DNA from: Leptotrichia hongkongensis
Lineage (GTDB): Bacteria > Fusobacteriota > Fusobacteriia > Fusobacteriales > Leptotrichiaceae
Assembly: GCF_007990635.1 (NCBI RefSeq)
Contig: NZ_AP019846.1
Coordinates: 1,240,001 to 1,304,000, forward strand
Direction: 5' to 3'
DNA: 64,000 nucleotides
Position 1 is the stretch's first letter. Every line of letters starts with the position of its first letter. Below the pieces are notes generated by a model that saw only the letters and a program-made list of their open reading frames with translations, did no database searches and had not been told where the DNA came from. Positions 8,545 through 17,391 of this stretch are shown piece after piece. Position numbers and translations under genes: made by a program.

Positions 8545-8597
8545 TATAATATGCTCAAACTCTTTAAATTAATACAAAATAAAAAGTTAGAGTTTGA
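8545..8597 (+). promoter_or_regulatory. -10 box and leader stem-loop before the CorC-type gene
   Basis: TATAAT at 8545-8550 is followed at once by TCAAACTCT (8555-8563) and AGAGTTTGA (8589-8597). The hairpin would therefore form at the 5' end of the transcript. No good -35 is seen. Role unknown. Confidence 0.45.
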
Positions 8598-8685
8598 ATA
8601 AATATAGTTACATTTTTTAAGTTTAGTTTTAAAATTTGTTACTATAAAAGTTGGTAAATTTAAAAAATTTAGGAGGAAAAATAAA

Positions 8686-10038
8686 ATGTCTGAGGGCAGT
8701 TTATTATTACAGATTGTAATAATAATAATTTTAACGGGAATTAACGCTTTCTTTTCCAGTGCGGAAATGGCGATTGTTTCGTTAAACAAAAATAAATTAA
8801 AAATATTAATTGAAGATGGAAATAAAAAAGCAATTTTACTTGATAATTTGTTGCAGGAACCTAGTAAATTCCTGTCTACTATTCAAGTTGGGATTACTTT
8901 GGCAGGTTTTTTTGCATCAGCATCGGCAGCGACTGGTTTATCCCAATATTTATCTGGTGCATTGCAACCTTTGAATATTCCGTACAGTAATCAAATTTCG
9001 ATGATTTTAATAACTTTTCTATTATCATATATCACTCTTGTGTTTGGGGAACTGATTCCAAAGAGAATTGCACTTAGAAACTCAGAAAAGATCGCTTTAT
9101 CATCAATTGGAGTTGTTGTATTTATTTCAAGGTTATTTTCTCCATTTGTAAAATTTTTGACATTTTCTACAAATTTGGTACTTACAATTTTGAAAATGAA
9201 AGAAGACAATATTGAAGAAAAAGTTTCTAAGGAAGAACTGCGTTCGCTTGTGGAAGTTGGTAAGGAACACGGTGTTATAAATGAAGCTGAACAGGAAATG
9301 ATTGAAAATATTATTGAATTTGATGAAAAAATTGCAAGAGAAATAATGATTCCGAGGACAAAAGTATTTTTGATTGATAAAAATATCTCAATTCATGAGC
9401 TTTTTGAAAATAAGGAAATTGGAAAATATTCACGTATTCCAGTTTATGAAAATGAAGCTGACAATATTGTCGGAGTATTGTTAACCAAGGACTTGATGAT
9501 GGAAGCCTACAAAAAAGGGTTTGATAACATAAAAGTTGCTGATTTGCTGCAAGAAGCGTATTTTGTTCCTGAAACAAAAAATGTAAATGAACTATTTAAC
9601 GAAATGCAGCTGGAGAAAAAGCATATTACTATACTGATTGATGAATACGGAGGTTTTTCGGGAATTGTTACACTTGAAGATTTGATCGAGGAAGTTATGG
9701 GAAATATTGCCGATGAATTTGATGATGAAGACTTGTCAATCCGTCAATTGTCACGAAATAAATATTTAATTAACGGAGAAGTTTCGCTAAATGACTTAAA
9801 TGATAACTTTAACTTTGAACTTGAATCAAAATATTATGACACTTTAAGCGGAATTTTAATTGAAAATTTAGGATATATTCCCGAAGATAATGAAAATATT
9901 GAGCCAATTACTATTAACGGTGTTGTATTCAAGCCACAGAGAGTTAAAAATAAAAAAATCGAAAAAGTTATTATGACTTTTGACAAAGATCAGCAAGATG
10001 ATGAAAAGTCTAAAAACAAATCGAATGAAGATGAATAA
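8686..10038 (+). CDS. CorC/HlyC (CNNM-CBS) membrane protein
   Basis: 450 aa. An N-terminal DUF21/CNNM domain with about four membrane segments (residues 5-180, including FFSSAEMAIVSLN and FGELIPKRIAL) is followed by two CBS domains (about 200-325: EIMIPRTKVFLID, DEYGGFSGIVTLEDLIEEVMG) and a CorC_HlyC domain (about 345-425). Family members are linked to Mg2+/Co2+ export or resistance; the old name hemolysin is misleading. Strong AGGAGG site. The NCS2 permease follows after 49 bp and may be co-transcribed. Confidence 0.93.
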   Translation: MSEGSLLLQIVIIIILTGINAFFSSAEMAIVSLNKNKLKILIEDGNKKAILLDNLLQEPSKFLSTIQVGITLAGFFASASAATGLSQYLSGALQPLNIPYSNQISMILITFLLSYITLVFGELIPKRIALRNSEKIALSSIGVVVFISRLFSPFVKFLTFSTNLVLTILKMKEDNIEEKVSKEELRSLVEVGKEHGVINEAEQEMIENIIEFDEKIAREIMIPRTKVFLIDKNISIHELFENKEIGKYSRIPVYENEADNIVGVLLTKDLMMEAYKKGFDNIKVADLLQEAYFVPETKNVNELFNEMQLEKKHITILIDEYGGFSGIVTLEDLIEEVMGNIADEFDDEDLSIRQLSRNKYLINGEVSLNDLNDNFNFELESKYYDTLSGILIENLGYIPEDNENIEPITINGVVFKPQRVKNKKIEKVIMTFDKDQQDDEKSKNKSNEDE

Positions 10039-10087
10039 TATTTGTAACAACATAAATAATACATAGAAATGGAGTTGATTAATCAAA

Positions 10088-11470
10088 ATGGGCATCACTA
10101 ATGTTCAACAAACAAGCGGACTTAAACGACTTTTCCCGCTCCTAGCAAATGAAAATGTCAATATGAAAAAGGAAATTGTGGCAGGGATTACAACATTTCT
10201 TACAATGGCGTACATAATTGCTGTAAATCCAAATATTTTGTCAAAAACTGGTATGGATGCAGGGGCATTAGTTACAGCAACTTGTTTTTCAGCCGCAATT
10301 GGCTGTTTTCTTATGGGCCTTATTGCAAATCTGCCTTTCGCTCTTGCCTCGGGTATGGGATTAAACGCATTTTTTGCATTTACAGTTGTATTAAAAGGCG
10401 GTATCAGCTGGCAAACTGCTTTGACTGCTGTCTTCTGTGAAGGAATTATATTTATCTTCTTAACCCTTTTTAAAGTGCGTGAAGCCGTAGTAAATTCCAT
10501 TCCAGAAAATATGAAACACGCTGTTACTGGTGGAATTGGAGTATTTATCGCATTTGTCGGTTTTTCAGGAAGCGGGCTGGTTGTTTTAAATGAATCTACC
10601 AAAGTTAGTATGGGACATTTTTCTCCAGCAGTTATTATTTCATTTATCGGATTATTCTTAATAGCTATTTTAGATAAAAAAAATGTACGTGGATCAATCC
10701 TTTATGGAATAGTATTAAGTTCTCTTCTAGCCTGGGGATATGCACTTATAAATCCTGCACATGCAAAAGAATTAGGAATTTATTTACCATCTGGTATCTT
10801 TAAATACGAGTCAATGATGCCTGTTATGGGAAAATTGGACTTTAGGCTATTTACTGATTTTAAAATGTTTGGAAATTTATTTGTCATAGTTTGTACATTC
10901 CTGTTTGTAGACTTTTTTGATACTGTCGGAACATTAGTAGGAGTATGTTCAAAAGCTGATATGCTAGATGAAAATGGAAACGTACCAAATGTAGGACGAG
11001 CTTTAATGGCTGACGCAATTGCAACTACAGCTGGTGCCGCACTTGGAGTTTCAACAGTTACAACGTATGTAGAAAGCTCAACAGGAGTTATCGCAGGGGG
11101 AAGAACAGGATGGACTGCCATCACAACAGGATTCCTGTTCCTAATATCAATGTTTTTCTCACCAATATTCATTTCAATACCAGGATGTGCCACAGCTCCA
11201 GCCCTAATTTACGTTGGTTACCTAATGCTAAGTTCAGTTAAAAATATAGACTTGCACGATATTCTGGAAGGAGTTCCATCTTTCATCACAATTACAACAA
11301 TGGCTCTAACTTACAGTATCGGAGATGGTTTGACATTAGGAATATTATCTTACGTATTAATAAATCTATTTTACAATTTATTCTCGAAAAAAGAAGACAG
11401 AAGACACGTTTCATGGGTAATGGTTATTTTAGGAGCATTATTTATAGTTAAATTATTATTTATGTCATAA
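10088..11470 (+). CDS. NCS2 purine permease, AzgA/PbuG type
   Basis: 460 aa polytopic protein. The opening EIVAGITTFLTMAYIIAVNP and the segment DFFDTVGTLVGV are hallmarks of the guanine/hypoxanthine/adenine group of NCS2 proton symporters (AzgA, GhxP, PbuG). The TTYVESSTGVIAGGRTGWTA block is the substrate-site motif. No purine riboswitch fits in the 49 bp upstream. The downstream terminator closes the unit. Confidence 0.93.
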   Translation: MGITNVQQTSGLKRLFPLLANENVNMKKEIVAGITTFLTMAYIIAVNPNILSKTGMDAGALVTATCFSAAIGCFLMGLIANLPFALASGMGLNAFFAFTVVLKGGISWQTALTAVFCEGIIFIFLTLFKVREAVVNSIPENMKHAVTGGIGVFIAFVGFSGSGLVVLNESTKVSMGHFSPAVIISFIGLFLIAILDKKNVRGSILYGIVLSSLLAWGYALINPAHAKELGIYLPSGIFKYESMMPVMGKLDFRLFTDFKMFGNLFVIVCTFLFVDFFDTVGTLVGVCSKADMLDENGNVPNVGRALMADAIATTAGAALGVSTVTTYVESSTGVIAGGRTGWTAITTGFLFLISMFFSPIFISIPGCATAPALIYVGYLMLSSVKNIDLHDILEGVPSFITITTMALTYSIGDGLTLGILSYVLINLFYNLFSKKEDRRHVSWVMVILGALFIVKLLFMS

Positions 11471-11494
11471 TCAAATTTATAAATTCTTATAGAC

Positions 11495-11544
11495 AAAAAA
11501 TATGATTTCTTATACATTAATCTGTATTTGAAATCATATTTTTT
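11495..11544. terminator. bidirectional terminator
   Basis: AAAAAATATGATTTC (11495-11509) and GAAATCATATTTTTT (11530-11544) pair perfectly over 15 bp, with A and T runs on both sides. It serves the permease and the convergent yefM-yoeB operon. Confidence 0.95.
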
Positions 11545-11573
11545 ATTACTTTTTCATAAAATAATTTAAAAAG

Positions 11574-11831
11574 TTATTTGTAATGATTAGCACAAGCTAT
11601 TATTATAACTTCATTTTCAGTCAATTTATAAATAAATCTGTGCTTATCAGTTATTCTTCTACTCCAATACCCACTTAATTCATGCTTTAAAGCCTCTGCT
11701 TTACCTATTCCTTCATTTCCATTTCTCTGAATATCCTTTATAATTTCATTTATCTTTTTTATAACTTTTTTATCTTTTGATTGCCAATCTACATATTCCT
11801 TCCATGCTTCACTATTCCAATTTATGTTCAT
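11574..11831 (-). CDS. yoeB: YoeB-family mRNA interferase toxin
   Basis: 85 aa from ATG 11831, preceded by GAGGTGG. It follows E. coli YoeB closely: WQSKDKKVIKKINEIIKDI, ALKHELSGYWSRRITDKHRF and the C-terminal CANHYK. The catalytic Glu (in GKAEALKH), Arg (SRRI) and near-terminal His are kept. Ribosome-dependent RNase that cleaves at start codons. Four bp behind the antitoxin gene. Intact. Confidence 0.94.
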   Translation of the reverse strand: MNINWNSEAWKEYVDWQSKDKKVIKKINEIIKDIQRNGNEGIGKAEALKHELSGYWSRRITDKHRFIYKLTENEVIIIACANHYK

Positions 11832-11835
11832 GTTA

Positions 11836-12093
11836 TTATTCCACCTCAATTAAATCATGTTTCTCAACTTTCCCTTTTTCAACCTCATCTTTTCTTTTCA
11901 ACAATTCATTATAATAATCTTTATTAGACATAATATACAAATTTTCTATAAGATTATTGTATTCTTCTTCACTCATTAATACCACATTTTCATCATTTTT
12001 TCTAGTTACAATTATTGTTTCATAATCTCTTGTTGCCTTATCACAATACTTTTTAAAATTATTTCTAATATTAGAATAATTTGTAGCTATCAT
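11836..12093 (-). CDS. yefM: YefM/Phd-family antitoxin
   Basis: 85 aa from ATG 12093 (MIATNYSNIRNNFKKYCDKA), with AAAGGAGTGAG upstream; the 14 extra codons of the longer frame are not needed. The IIVTRKNDENVVLMSEEEYN block is the YefM/Phd DNA-binding fold, and the tail binds YoeB. Self-repression is expected through the TGTACA palindrome at its promoter. Confidence 0.93.
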   Translation of the reverse strand: MIATNYSNIRNNFKKYCDKATRDYETIIVTRKNDENVVLMSEEEYNNLIENLYIMSNKDYYNELLKRKDEVEKGKVEKHDLIEVE

Positions 12094-12126
12094 ATTTCTC
12101 ACTCCTTTTAAAATTTTGTTCAATTT

Positions 12127-12155
12127 ATTGTACAATATATAGTGAAAATTGTCAA
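12127..12155 (-). promoter_or_regulatory. yefM-yoeB promoter with TGTACA operator
   Basis: Minus strand TTGACA (12150-12155), 17-nt spacer, TACAAT (12127-12132). The -10 box sits inside the palindrome ATTGTACAAT (12127-12136). TGTACA-centred palindromes are the known YefM-YoeB operators in E. coli, so the operator is conserved here. Confidence 0.85.
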
Positions 12156-12237
12156 TTATATTTACAAAAAAATAGAGAACTAATTTTTAATTCTCTATCT
12201 TTTGTAGTTTCAAATATTAAATTTTTATAACAAAATT

Positions 12238-14283
12238 TTAGAAAGTAATCCCATTCCTAAACTTACCTTCCGACTCAACTGGCTCTGTTCCAGTCTTAAA
12301 CAGTGCTGTTCGTTTATTTACTCCATCTCTGTCAAGAAGTCCAATTTGCAAGTCAATATCTCTTGTTGTTAAATCTTTTCTTGTAATATAATCGTCTATA
12401 AATTCAAAGACTCCAACGTTGTAATTTGGCAAGTCAACTACTGTCTGCATGTAAGTTTTCCAAATTGGTGCAGCTGCAGCTCCCCCAGTCATTCCAGGCC
12501 CCATTGACTTGTTGTCGTCATTTCCGACATAAACTACTGTTGCAAGAGTAGGTGTGTAACCTGTAAACCATGCTGAAACGTAATCAGAAGTTGTTCCCGT
12601 TTTTCCAGCCATTGGAATAAGCTGTCCATTTTTTAAGACTTTTGCAGATTGCCCAGTTCCATAATTTACAGCATTTTCAAGCATGTAAGTTAATATTGCA
12701 ACATCTTTTGAATCATAAACTTTTTTCATTTTTGGTTTTGCTTCATAAACAACTTCACCATATTTATTCTCGATTTTGTAAATATATTGAGGCTGAACTT
12801 GATATCCTCCATTTGCAAGTGCCGCATAAAACATTGCCATATCTATTGGTCTTGTCGAAATTGAACCAAGTGCCAACGTATAGTTCTTAGGAAAATCTCC
12901 TCCTACAACTCCCGCATCACGCCATACTTTTTCAGCCGAATTGATTCCAACACGTTGCAATAGTTTTACTGGTATTATATTGTTGGAAATTTCCAATGCT
13001 TTAGCAAGTGTCATGCTGTCTCTGAATACTCCGTCATAGTTCTTTGGACTCCAGTTTCCAATTTTTACTGGTGAATCTTCCATAACGGTATTCATTGCCA
13101 TGTTTTTTTGCAATGCTGCAAGGTAAACTACTGGTTTGTAAGATGAACCTGGCTGTCTTAATGAACTTAATGCACGATTAAAGTTACCTTTTTTATAATT
13201 TTTTCCTCCAACCATTGCTTTTACAAACCCATTGCTTGGATCAATAGAGAGCAATGCACCATTTAAGTTCGCTCGACTCTTCAAGTTATAGTTATTGTTA
13301 AATGCCGAATAAGCTGCCCTTTGTAAATCTAAATCAACTGTTGCATAAATTTTATAACCGTCAAATAAGAATTTTTGGTCTTCTTCAGGTATTTTCAATA
13401 TTTTTCTTACTTCACTTAATACAACTGTTGTAAATTCAGGTGCCACATTTGAAGTCGAAATCTGTTCCTCTTCATTACGGCTTTTAATATTACCATTTAC
13501 AAACGTAATTTTTTCTTTAACCGCTTTCTCATATTCTTCCTCTGTTATAAATCCAAAATTCCTCATTTGATGAAGCACAATCTTTTGTCTTTCCAACGCA
13601 TGTTCTATTTTTGAATATTTTGTTGGAGATTTTGGAAGACTCGCTAAAATTGCCGCTTGTGCAATAGAAAGCTGTTTTGGCTGTTTATTAAAATATTTTA
13701 TAGCCGCATTTTTTATTCCGTAAGCTCCTTGCCCAAAATAGATTGTATTCAAGTAATTTTCCAGAATTTCATCTTTTGTATACTTTCTTTCAATTTCTAT
13801 CGCTAAAATCGCTTCTTTAATTTTTCTAGTCATTGTCTGTTCTGGTGACAAAAAAGCATTTTTTGCAAGCTGCTGAGTAAGTGTACTTCCCCCTTCACGC
13901 CGTCTCCCTGTAATTGTCAAAAAAGCCGCTCTTGCCGTTCTTACAAAGTCAAATCCGTGATGAGTCCTAAATTTTCTATCCTCAATTGCCAAAAACGCAT
14001 TCTGCACATGCAAAGGAATTTCTCCAATTCCAATTGGAGCTCTATTTTGAACCATTATCGTATCTATTTGATTTCCATTGATGTCATAAATTACCGATGG
14101 CGATACAGGTGCATACCCATCAATCAAATCAACTGGCGTTTCCTTGCTTACCGTATAAACAAGATAAGCTCCCGCTCCCGCTCCGATTATAAACAAAAAC
14201 ACAAAAACTTTGAAAAAAAATGACAATAAACTAAATTTTTTTCTAGGTTTTGCAATTTTTTCTTCTTTATTATTCTTTTTCAT
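12238..14283 (-). CDS. class A penicillin-binding protein (PBP1A family)
   Basis: 681 aa bifunctional peptidoglycan synthase. A basic cytoplasmic tail and one membrane anchor (about 25-45) precede a GT51 glycosyltransferase domain (EDRKFRTHHGFD with the catalytic Glu, GGSTLTQQLAKN, about 95-230). The transpeptidase follows with PGSSYKP (SxxK), ISNN (SxN) and AGKTGTT (KTG). Acts in the periplasm polymerising and cross-linking lipid II products. rlmN ends 34 bp upstream and may share its transcript. Confidence 0.95.
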   Translation of the reverse strand: MKKNNKEEKIAKPRKKFSLLSFFFKVFVFLFIIGAGAGAYLVYTVSKETPVDLIDGYAPVSPSVIYDINGNQIDTIMVQNRAPIGIGEIPLHVQNAFLAIEDRKFRTHHGFDFVRTARAAFLTITGRRREGGSTLTQQLAKNAFLSPEQTMTRKIKEAILAIEIERKYTKDEILENYLNTIYFGQGAYGIKNAAIKYFNKQPKQLSIAQAAILASLPKSPTKYSKIEHALERQKIVLHQMRNFGFITEEEYEKAVKEKITFVNGNIKSRNEEEQISTSNVAPEFTTVVLSEVRKILKIPEEDQKFLFDGYKIYATVDLDLQRAAYSAFNNNYNLKSRANLNGALLSIDPSNGFVKAMVGGKNYKKGNFNRALSSLRQPGSSYKPVVYLAALQKNMAMNTVMEDSPVKIGNWSPKNYDGVFRDSMTLAKALEISNNIIPVKLLQRVGINSAEKVWRDAGVVGGDFPKNYTLALGSISTRPIDMAMFYAALANGGYQVQPQYIYKIENKYGEVVYEAKPKMKKVYDSKDVAILTYMLENAVNYGTGQSAKVLKNGQLIPMAGKTGTTSDYVSAWFTGYTPTLATVVYVGNDDNKSMGPGMTGGAAAAPIWKTYMQTVVDLPNYNVGVFEFIDDYITRKDLTTRDIDLQIGLLDRDGVNKRTALFKTGTEPVESEGKFRNGITF

Positions 14284-14317
14284 TACTACCTCTTTTCGTA
14301 ACTATTTCAATATCTAT

Positions 14318-15433
14318 TTAAATATTTTTAGCAGAATCCATCTGTTTTTTTGCCTTCAACTGTCCGCAGGCCGCTGCAATGTCCTGACCTTTAGTTTCTC
14401 GCAACGTTACATTAACATTTTTGTCTTTTAATAATTTATAAAATTCTCTTTGTTTTTGTTTTGATGGTGTTTTATAAGGCTTTCCACCGACAGGGTTATA
14501 AGGAATCAAGTTTACTAGACACGAAAATGAATTTAAGAATCCAGCTAGTTCCCTTGCATCTTCAGGTTCGCAGTTCAAATCATCAATCAAGATATATTCA
14601 AATGTAATACGATTTTTAGTTTGTTTATGATACTCCAAAAGTGATTCTTTTAACTGTTTTACTCCCCATGTTTTATTTATCGGCATAATTTCACTTCTCA
14701 CATCATCTCTCACTGAATGTAATGAGATTGCTAAGTTCACTTGATTTTCATTTTCTGTAAATCTTTTTATCCCATTTACAATTCCGCTTGTAGAAATCGT
14801 AAAATTCCTTTTTGAAAAATTTTGCCCCTTAGGAGAATTTAACATATTAATTGAACCAAGAACCGCATCATAATTTAAAAATGGTTCTCCCATCCCCATA
14901 TAAACTACATTTCCTAATTTTTCTCCACGTTTAAGTAAATATTTCTGAACATAGTAATATTGTAGTAAAATCTCAGAAATTGATAAATTTCTTTCATAAG
15001 TCATTGTAGCTGTGGCACAGAAATCACATCCGATAAGACATCCAATTTGCGAAGAAACACAAAGCGTATGCCGATTTTTATGAGAAATAAGCACACTTTC
15101 AATCAGCCTTCTGTCCTTCAGTTCAAACAAAAATTTCTCAGTATCCCCATCTTCCGAAACTTGATGTGTCTTAAACTCCAATTTTGCCACATAAAATCTC
15201 TCTTTCAAAATCTCTCTGTCTTTTTTGGAAATATTAGAAAACTCATCAAAATCAAATATCAGTTTATTATGTAGCCAGTCAAAAACTTGACTCGCATTAA
15301 ACTTTTTAAGACCAATCTCAACAAATTTCTCTTGTAAACTCTCTAAATCCATCCCCAAAATATCAATTTTCTCAACTGTATTTATATTCGTCATTTCATT
15401 ATTATTTATCTCCATTATTTTATTTTTTTTCAA
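14318..15433 (-). CDS. rlmN: 23S rRNA/tRNA adenine-C2 methyltransferase RlmN
   Basis: Radical-SAM enzyme that methylates A2503 of 23S rRNA and A37 of some tRNAs. The cluster motif CLIGCDFCATAT (CxxxCxxC), MGMGEPFLNYD, and the C-terminal RETKGQDIAAACGQL with the catalytic Cys are present. The frame opens with TTG at 15433, 3 nt after GGAGG; an ATG at 15415 is an alternative but 21 nt from that site, so the start is unsettled. 371 aa on the longer reading. Confidence 0.93.
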   Translation of the reverse strand: MKKNKIMEINNNEMTNINTVEKIDILGMDLESLQEKFVEIGLKKFNASQVFDWLHNKLIFDFDEFSNISKKDREILKERFYVAKLEFKTHQVSEDGDTEKFLFELKDRRLIESVLISHKNRHTLCVSSQIGCLIGCDFCATATMTYERNLSISEILLQYYYVQKYLLKRGEKLGNVVYMGMGEPFLNYDAVLGSINMLNSPKGQNFSKRNFTISTSGIVNGIKRFTENENQVNLAISLHSVRDDVRSEIMPINKTWGVKQLKESLLEYHKQTKNRITFEYILIDDLNCEPEDARELAGFLNSFSCLVNLIPYNPVGGKPYKTPSKQKQREFYKLLKDKNVNVTLRETKGQDIAAACGQLKAKKQMDSAKNI

Positions 15434-15522
15434 TTTCCTCCTTTTATTTTTACAATTTTCATTGCCTATATCATACCATATTTTACGAAAATATTACAGT
15501 ATAAAAAATAGAATTTTCAAAA

Positions 15523-15570
15523 TAAAAAAAATGCTCAAAATTTAATTTTACTTAATCTATTTCTGAACAT
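15523..15570 (-). terminator. terminator of hicAB
   Basis: In transcript sense TGTTCAGAA (15561-15569) pairs with TTTTGAGCA (15532-15540), with G-U pairs, followed by eight T. Confidence 0.75.
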
Positions 15571-15589
15571 TTTTCTTAATTTTTAATTT

Positions 15590-15982
15590 TTATATTCCCA
15601 AAGCCTCTTTTAATGCCGTTTGCAATATATTAGAAAAGTTTAATGACTGTTTTTCAGCCTCATCATTTAACCATTTTGGAATTGTCAATGTCTTTTTTAC
15701 AGCCTGATTTCGTGTTTTTTCTAAAATTGGAGAAATCCAGACATCAACATATATCAAAAATTCTCCATTTTCCAGTTTTATCTCACTATTTTCAGATTTT
15801 GGAAACGGAATATTATTTTTTGCCATTGTAAAAAGCATTCCTGATAAAACATCTTTTGCATTTCTTACAACTTCCTCAAGCGTCTCTCCATCAGTAAAAC
15901 ATCCTTCAAAATTTACAAAATTTGCATAAAAAACACCATCTTTTTCTTTTACAACACACGGATATAACAATCTATTTTTCAT
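15590..15982 (-). CDS. hicB: HicB-family antitoxin
   Basis: 130 aa. The N-terminal HicB fold (YPCVVKEKDGVFYANFVNFE, then GCFTDGETLEEVVRNAKDVL) is a degenerate RNase-H-like partner for HicA. The C-terminal segment (KKTLTIPKWLNDEAEKQSLN) looks like a ribbon-helix-helix DNA-binding domain. Second gene of the operon, 30 bp after hicA, with its own AGGAGAG site. Confidence 0.93.
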   Translation of the reverse strand: MKNRLLYPCVVKEKDGVFYANFVNFEGCFTDGETLEEVVRNAKDVLSGMLFTMAKNNIPFPKSENSEIKLENGEFLIYVDVWISPILEKTRNQAVKKTLTIPKWLNDEAEKQSLNFSNILQTALKEALGI

Positions 15983-16012
15983 AAAACTACTCTCCTATAA
16001 AATATTACAAGG

Positions 16013-16204
16013 CTAAAATTTAAGCCCTGTAATACGTTCTATATTTGTTAAAGTTCCAGATGGTATATCTTTTTTTGTACATTTTACAGGACATATTTTA
16101 CCATCTTTTATATAAATTTCATGTGAACCAGTTGTATGATCAAGTACCCATCCATTCTTTTTTAAAACTTTAACAACACTTCTGTAAGGTTTAGTTCTTG
16201 ACAT
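16013..16204 (-). CDS. hicA: HicA-family mRNA interferase toxin
   Basis: 63 aa, standard size. Double-stranded-RNA-binding-like fold with the catalytic His in TGSHEIYIKDG and a VVKVLKKNGWVL start. Toxin-first gene order is typical for hicAB. Strong GGAGG ribosome site and consensus promoter immediately upstream. Confidence 0.93.
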   Translation of the reverse strand: MSRTKPYRSVVKVLKKNGWVLDHTTGSHEIYIKDGKICPVKCTKKDIPSGTLTNIERITGLKF

Positions 16205-16223
16205 TATTCCTCCTTACAATATC

Positions 16224-16252
16224 ATTATACGTATTTTTTACACGTGTGTCAA
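16224..16252 (-). promoter_or_regulatory. hicAB promoter
   Basis: Minus strand TTGACA (16247-16252), 17-nt spacer, TATAAT (16224-16229): a full consensus promoter. The 8-bp palindrome ACACGTGT next to the -35 box is a candidate HicB operator. Confidence 0.85.
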
Positions 16253-16293
16253 TATGTTTTAGAAATTTTATAAAATTTAAAAAATATTAGGAT

Positions 16294-16851
16294 TCAAACA
16301 TATTTTTCTTCTATTGGAAGATCACTATCCAAAAAACTCCCATTCTCAATCTTCTCTCTCATTTCTATAACTTTATCAGTTATATCCGTTATATTTACAA
16401 TCCACTCATTTACATATTTTTTTACAGTTTCTCCTTTTATACCTAGCTGTATCGCCCTTCTTCCTATTGGATTGCCATAAATATCCCTATCAGGATCCCA
16501 TTGACATCTTACTTCTGAATTTTCCAGTTTTTCTTTCCATTCTTCCTTAGATAAACCAGAAACTTCTCTAAAAGATGAAAGTACAGCATTTTTCACTATT
16601 TCATCAAATCCTTCCCTTTTCAAGTCAATTGCCAATATTCTTTCCTGTCCTTGCTTACTAGCCCAGCCACTTCGGAACATCATCCAGAGAAACGACGGCT
16701 TTATCCAAGTCATTCTTGTAAGGCTGAATTTACTTCCAAACCTTCCTAACTTCAAAGCCTCATCTGCTATTTCATCGTTATACGCCTGATAAACTCTTAT
16801 TGTTTTATCATCAAATACAGCATAAATATTTCTTTCTTCTTCTTTTTTCAT
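16294..16851 (-). CDS. DUF4291 protein
   Basis: 185 aa from ATG 16851, which has AAAGGA 7 nt upstream; an ATG at 16866 overlaps the previous stop. RNIYAVFDDKTIRVYQAYND, RMTWIKPSFLWMMFRSGWAS and QERILAIDLKREGF are the conserved blocks I associate with DUF4291. No biochemical role is established. It ends a run of toxin/immunity-like genes and could be cargo of that region. No signal peptide or membrane segment. Confidence 0.85.
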   Translation of the reverse strand: MKKEEERNIYAVFDDKTIRVYQAYNDEIADEALKLGRFGSKFSLTRMTWIKPSFLWMMFRSGWASKQGQERILAIDLKREGFDEIVKNAVLSSFREVSGLSKEEWKEKLENSEVRCQWDPDRDIYGNPIGRRAIQLGIKGETVKKYVNEWIVNITDITDKVIEMREKIENGSFLDSDLPIEEKYV

Positions 16852-16862
16852 AATTAATCCTT

Positions 16863-17390
16863 TCATTCGACATCCTTATTTGTAAAATCACATCTCTTCA
16901 ACTGCTCCATTGCATGTTCTCTTATAGTCTCTTCTTCACTTTGTAATAATAATTTCAATTTTTCTTTCGCCTTAGGAGTATTTATGTCTCCTAAAGCAAA
17001 ACAACATTTTCTTACTAATACAAAATTATCATCCCAACGGTATTTTTCAAAATTCGAAGTTGCTAGTTCGTATATGCAGTCTATTATTTGGGGTAAATGT
17101 ATCGCTATTGTTTCATGTTCGTTATGCCATTCTTCTTTTGATAATTTACATAAAATATCAGCAAATTCTACTTCTAATTTAAAAAATATAACTGTACTAA
17201 CTAAATCATCTATTTTATCTTCAGACTTTTGAAAAAATGCTTGTTCAAAACTTTTTTTTAATAATTCAATTTTCTTTTCCTTTGTAAAGGAAAATTTATT
17301 AAGAAACTCTTTTTTTGTTATTCTTTTATTCCAATAATCATTTATTAATTCAAATACTTCGCTAATTGTAATTTCACTTTTTAAATCCAT
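16863..17390 (-). CDS. helical-repeat protein, candidate immunity protein
   Basis: 175 aa, all-alpha in appearance. Residues about 115-170 (LVRKCCFALGDINTPKAKEK, then a second helix pair) look like HEAT-type repeats. It begins 1 bp after the end of the toxin-like fragment, the position of an immunity gene behind a polymorphic-toxin C-terminus. HEAT-like immunity proteins are known in such loci. Exact family not recognised. Confidence 0.6.
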   Translation of the reverse strand: MDLKSEITISEVFELINDYWNKRITKKEFLNKFSFTKEKKIELLKKSFEQAFFQKSEDKIDDLVSTVIFFKLEVEFADILCKLSKEEWHNEHETIAIHLPQIIDCIYELATSNFEKYRWDDNFVLVRKCCFALGDINTPKAKEKLKLLLQSEEETIREHAMEQLKRCDFTNKDVE

Positions 17391-17391
17391 T

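Noticed and set aside
10039-10087. Purine riboswitch before the NCS2 permease
   Set aside because: Only 48 bp between genes and no aptamer-like core seen.
10105-11193. Long antisense frames inside the NCS2 permease gene
   Set aside because: Shadows of a strongly coding sense frame; no start sites and no recognisable products.
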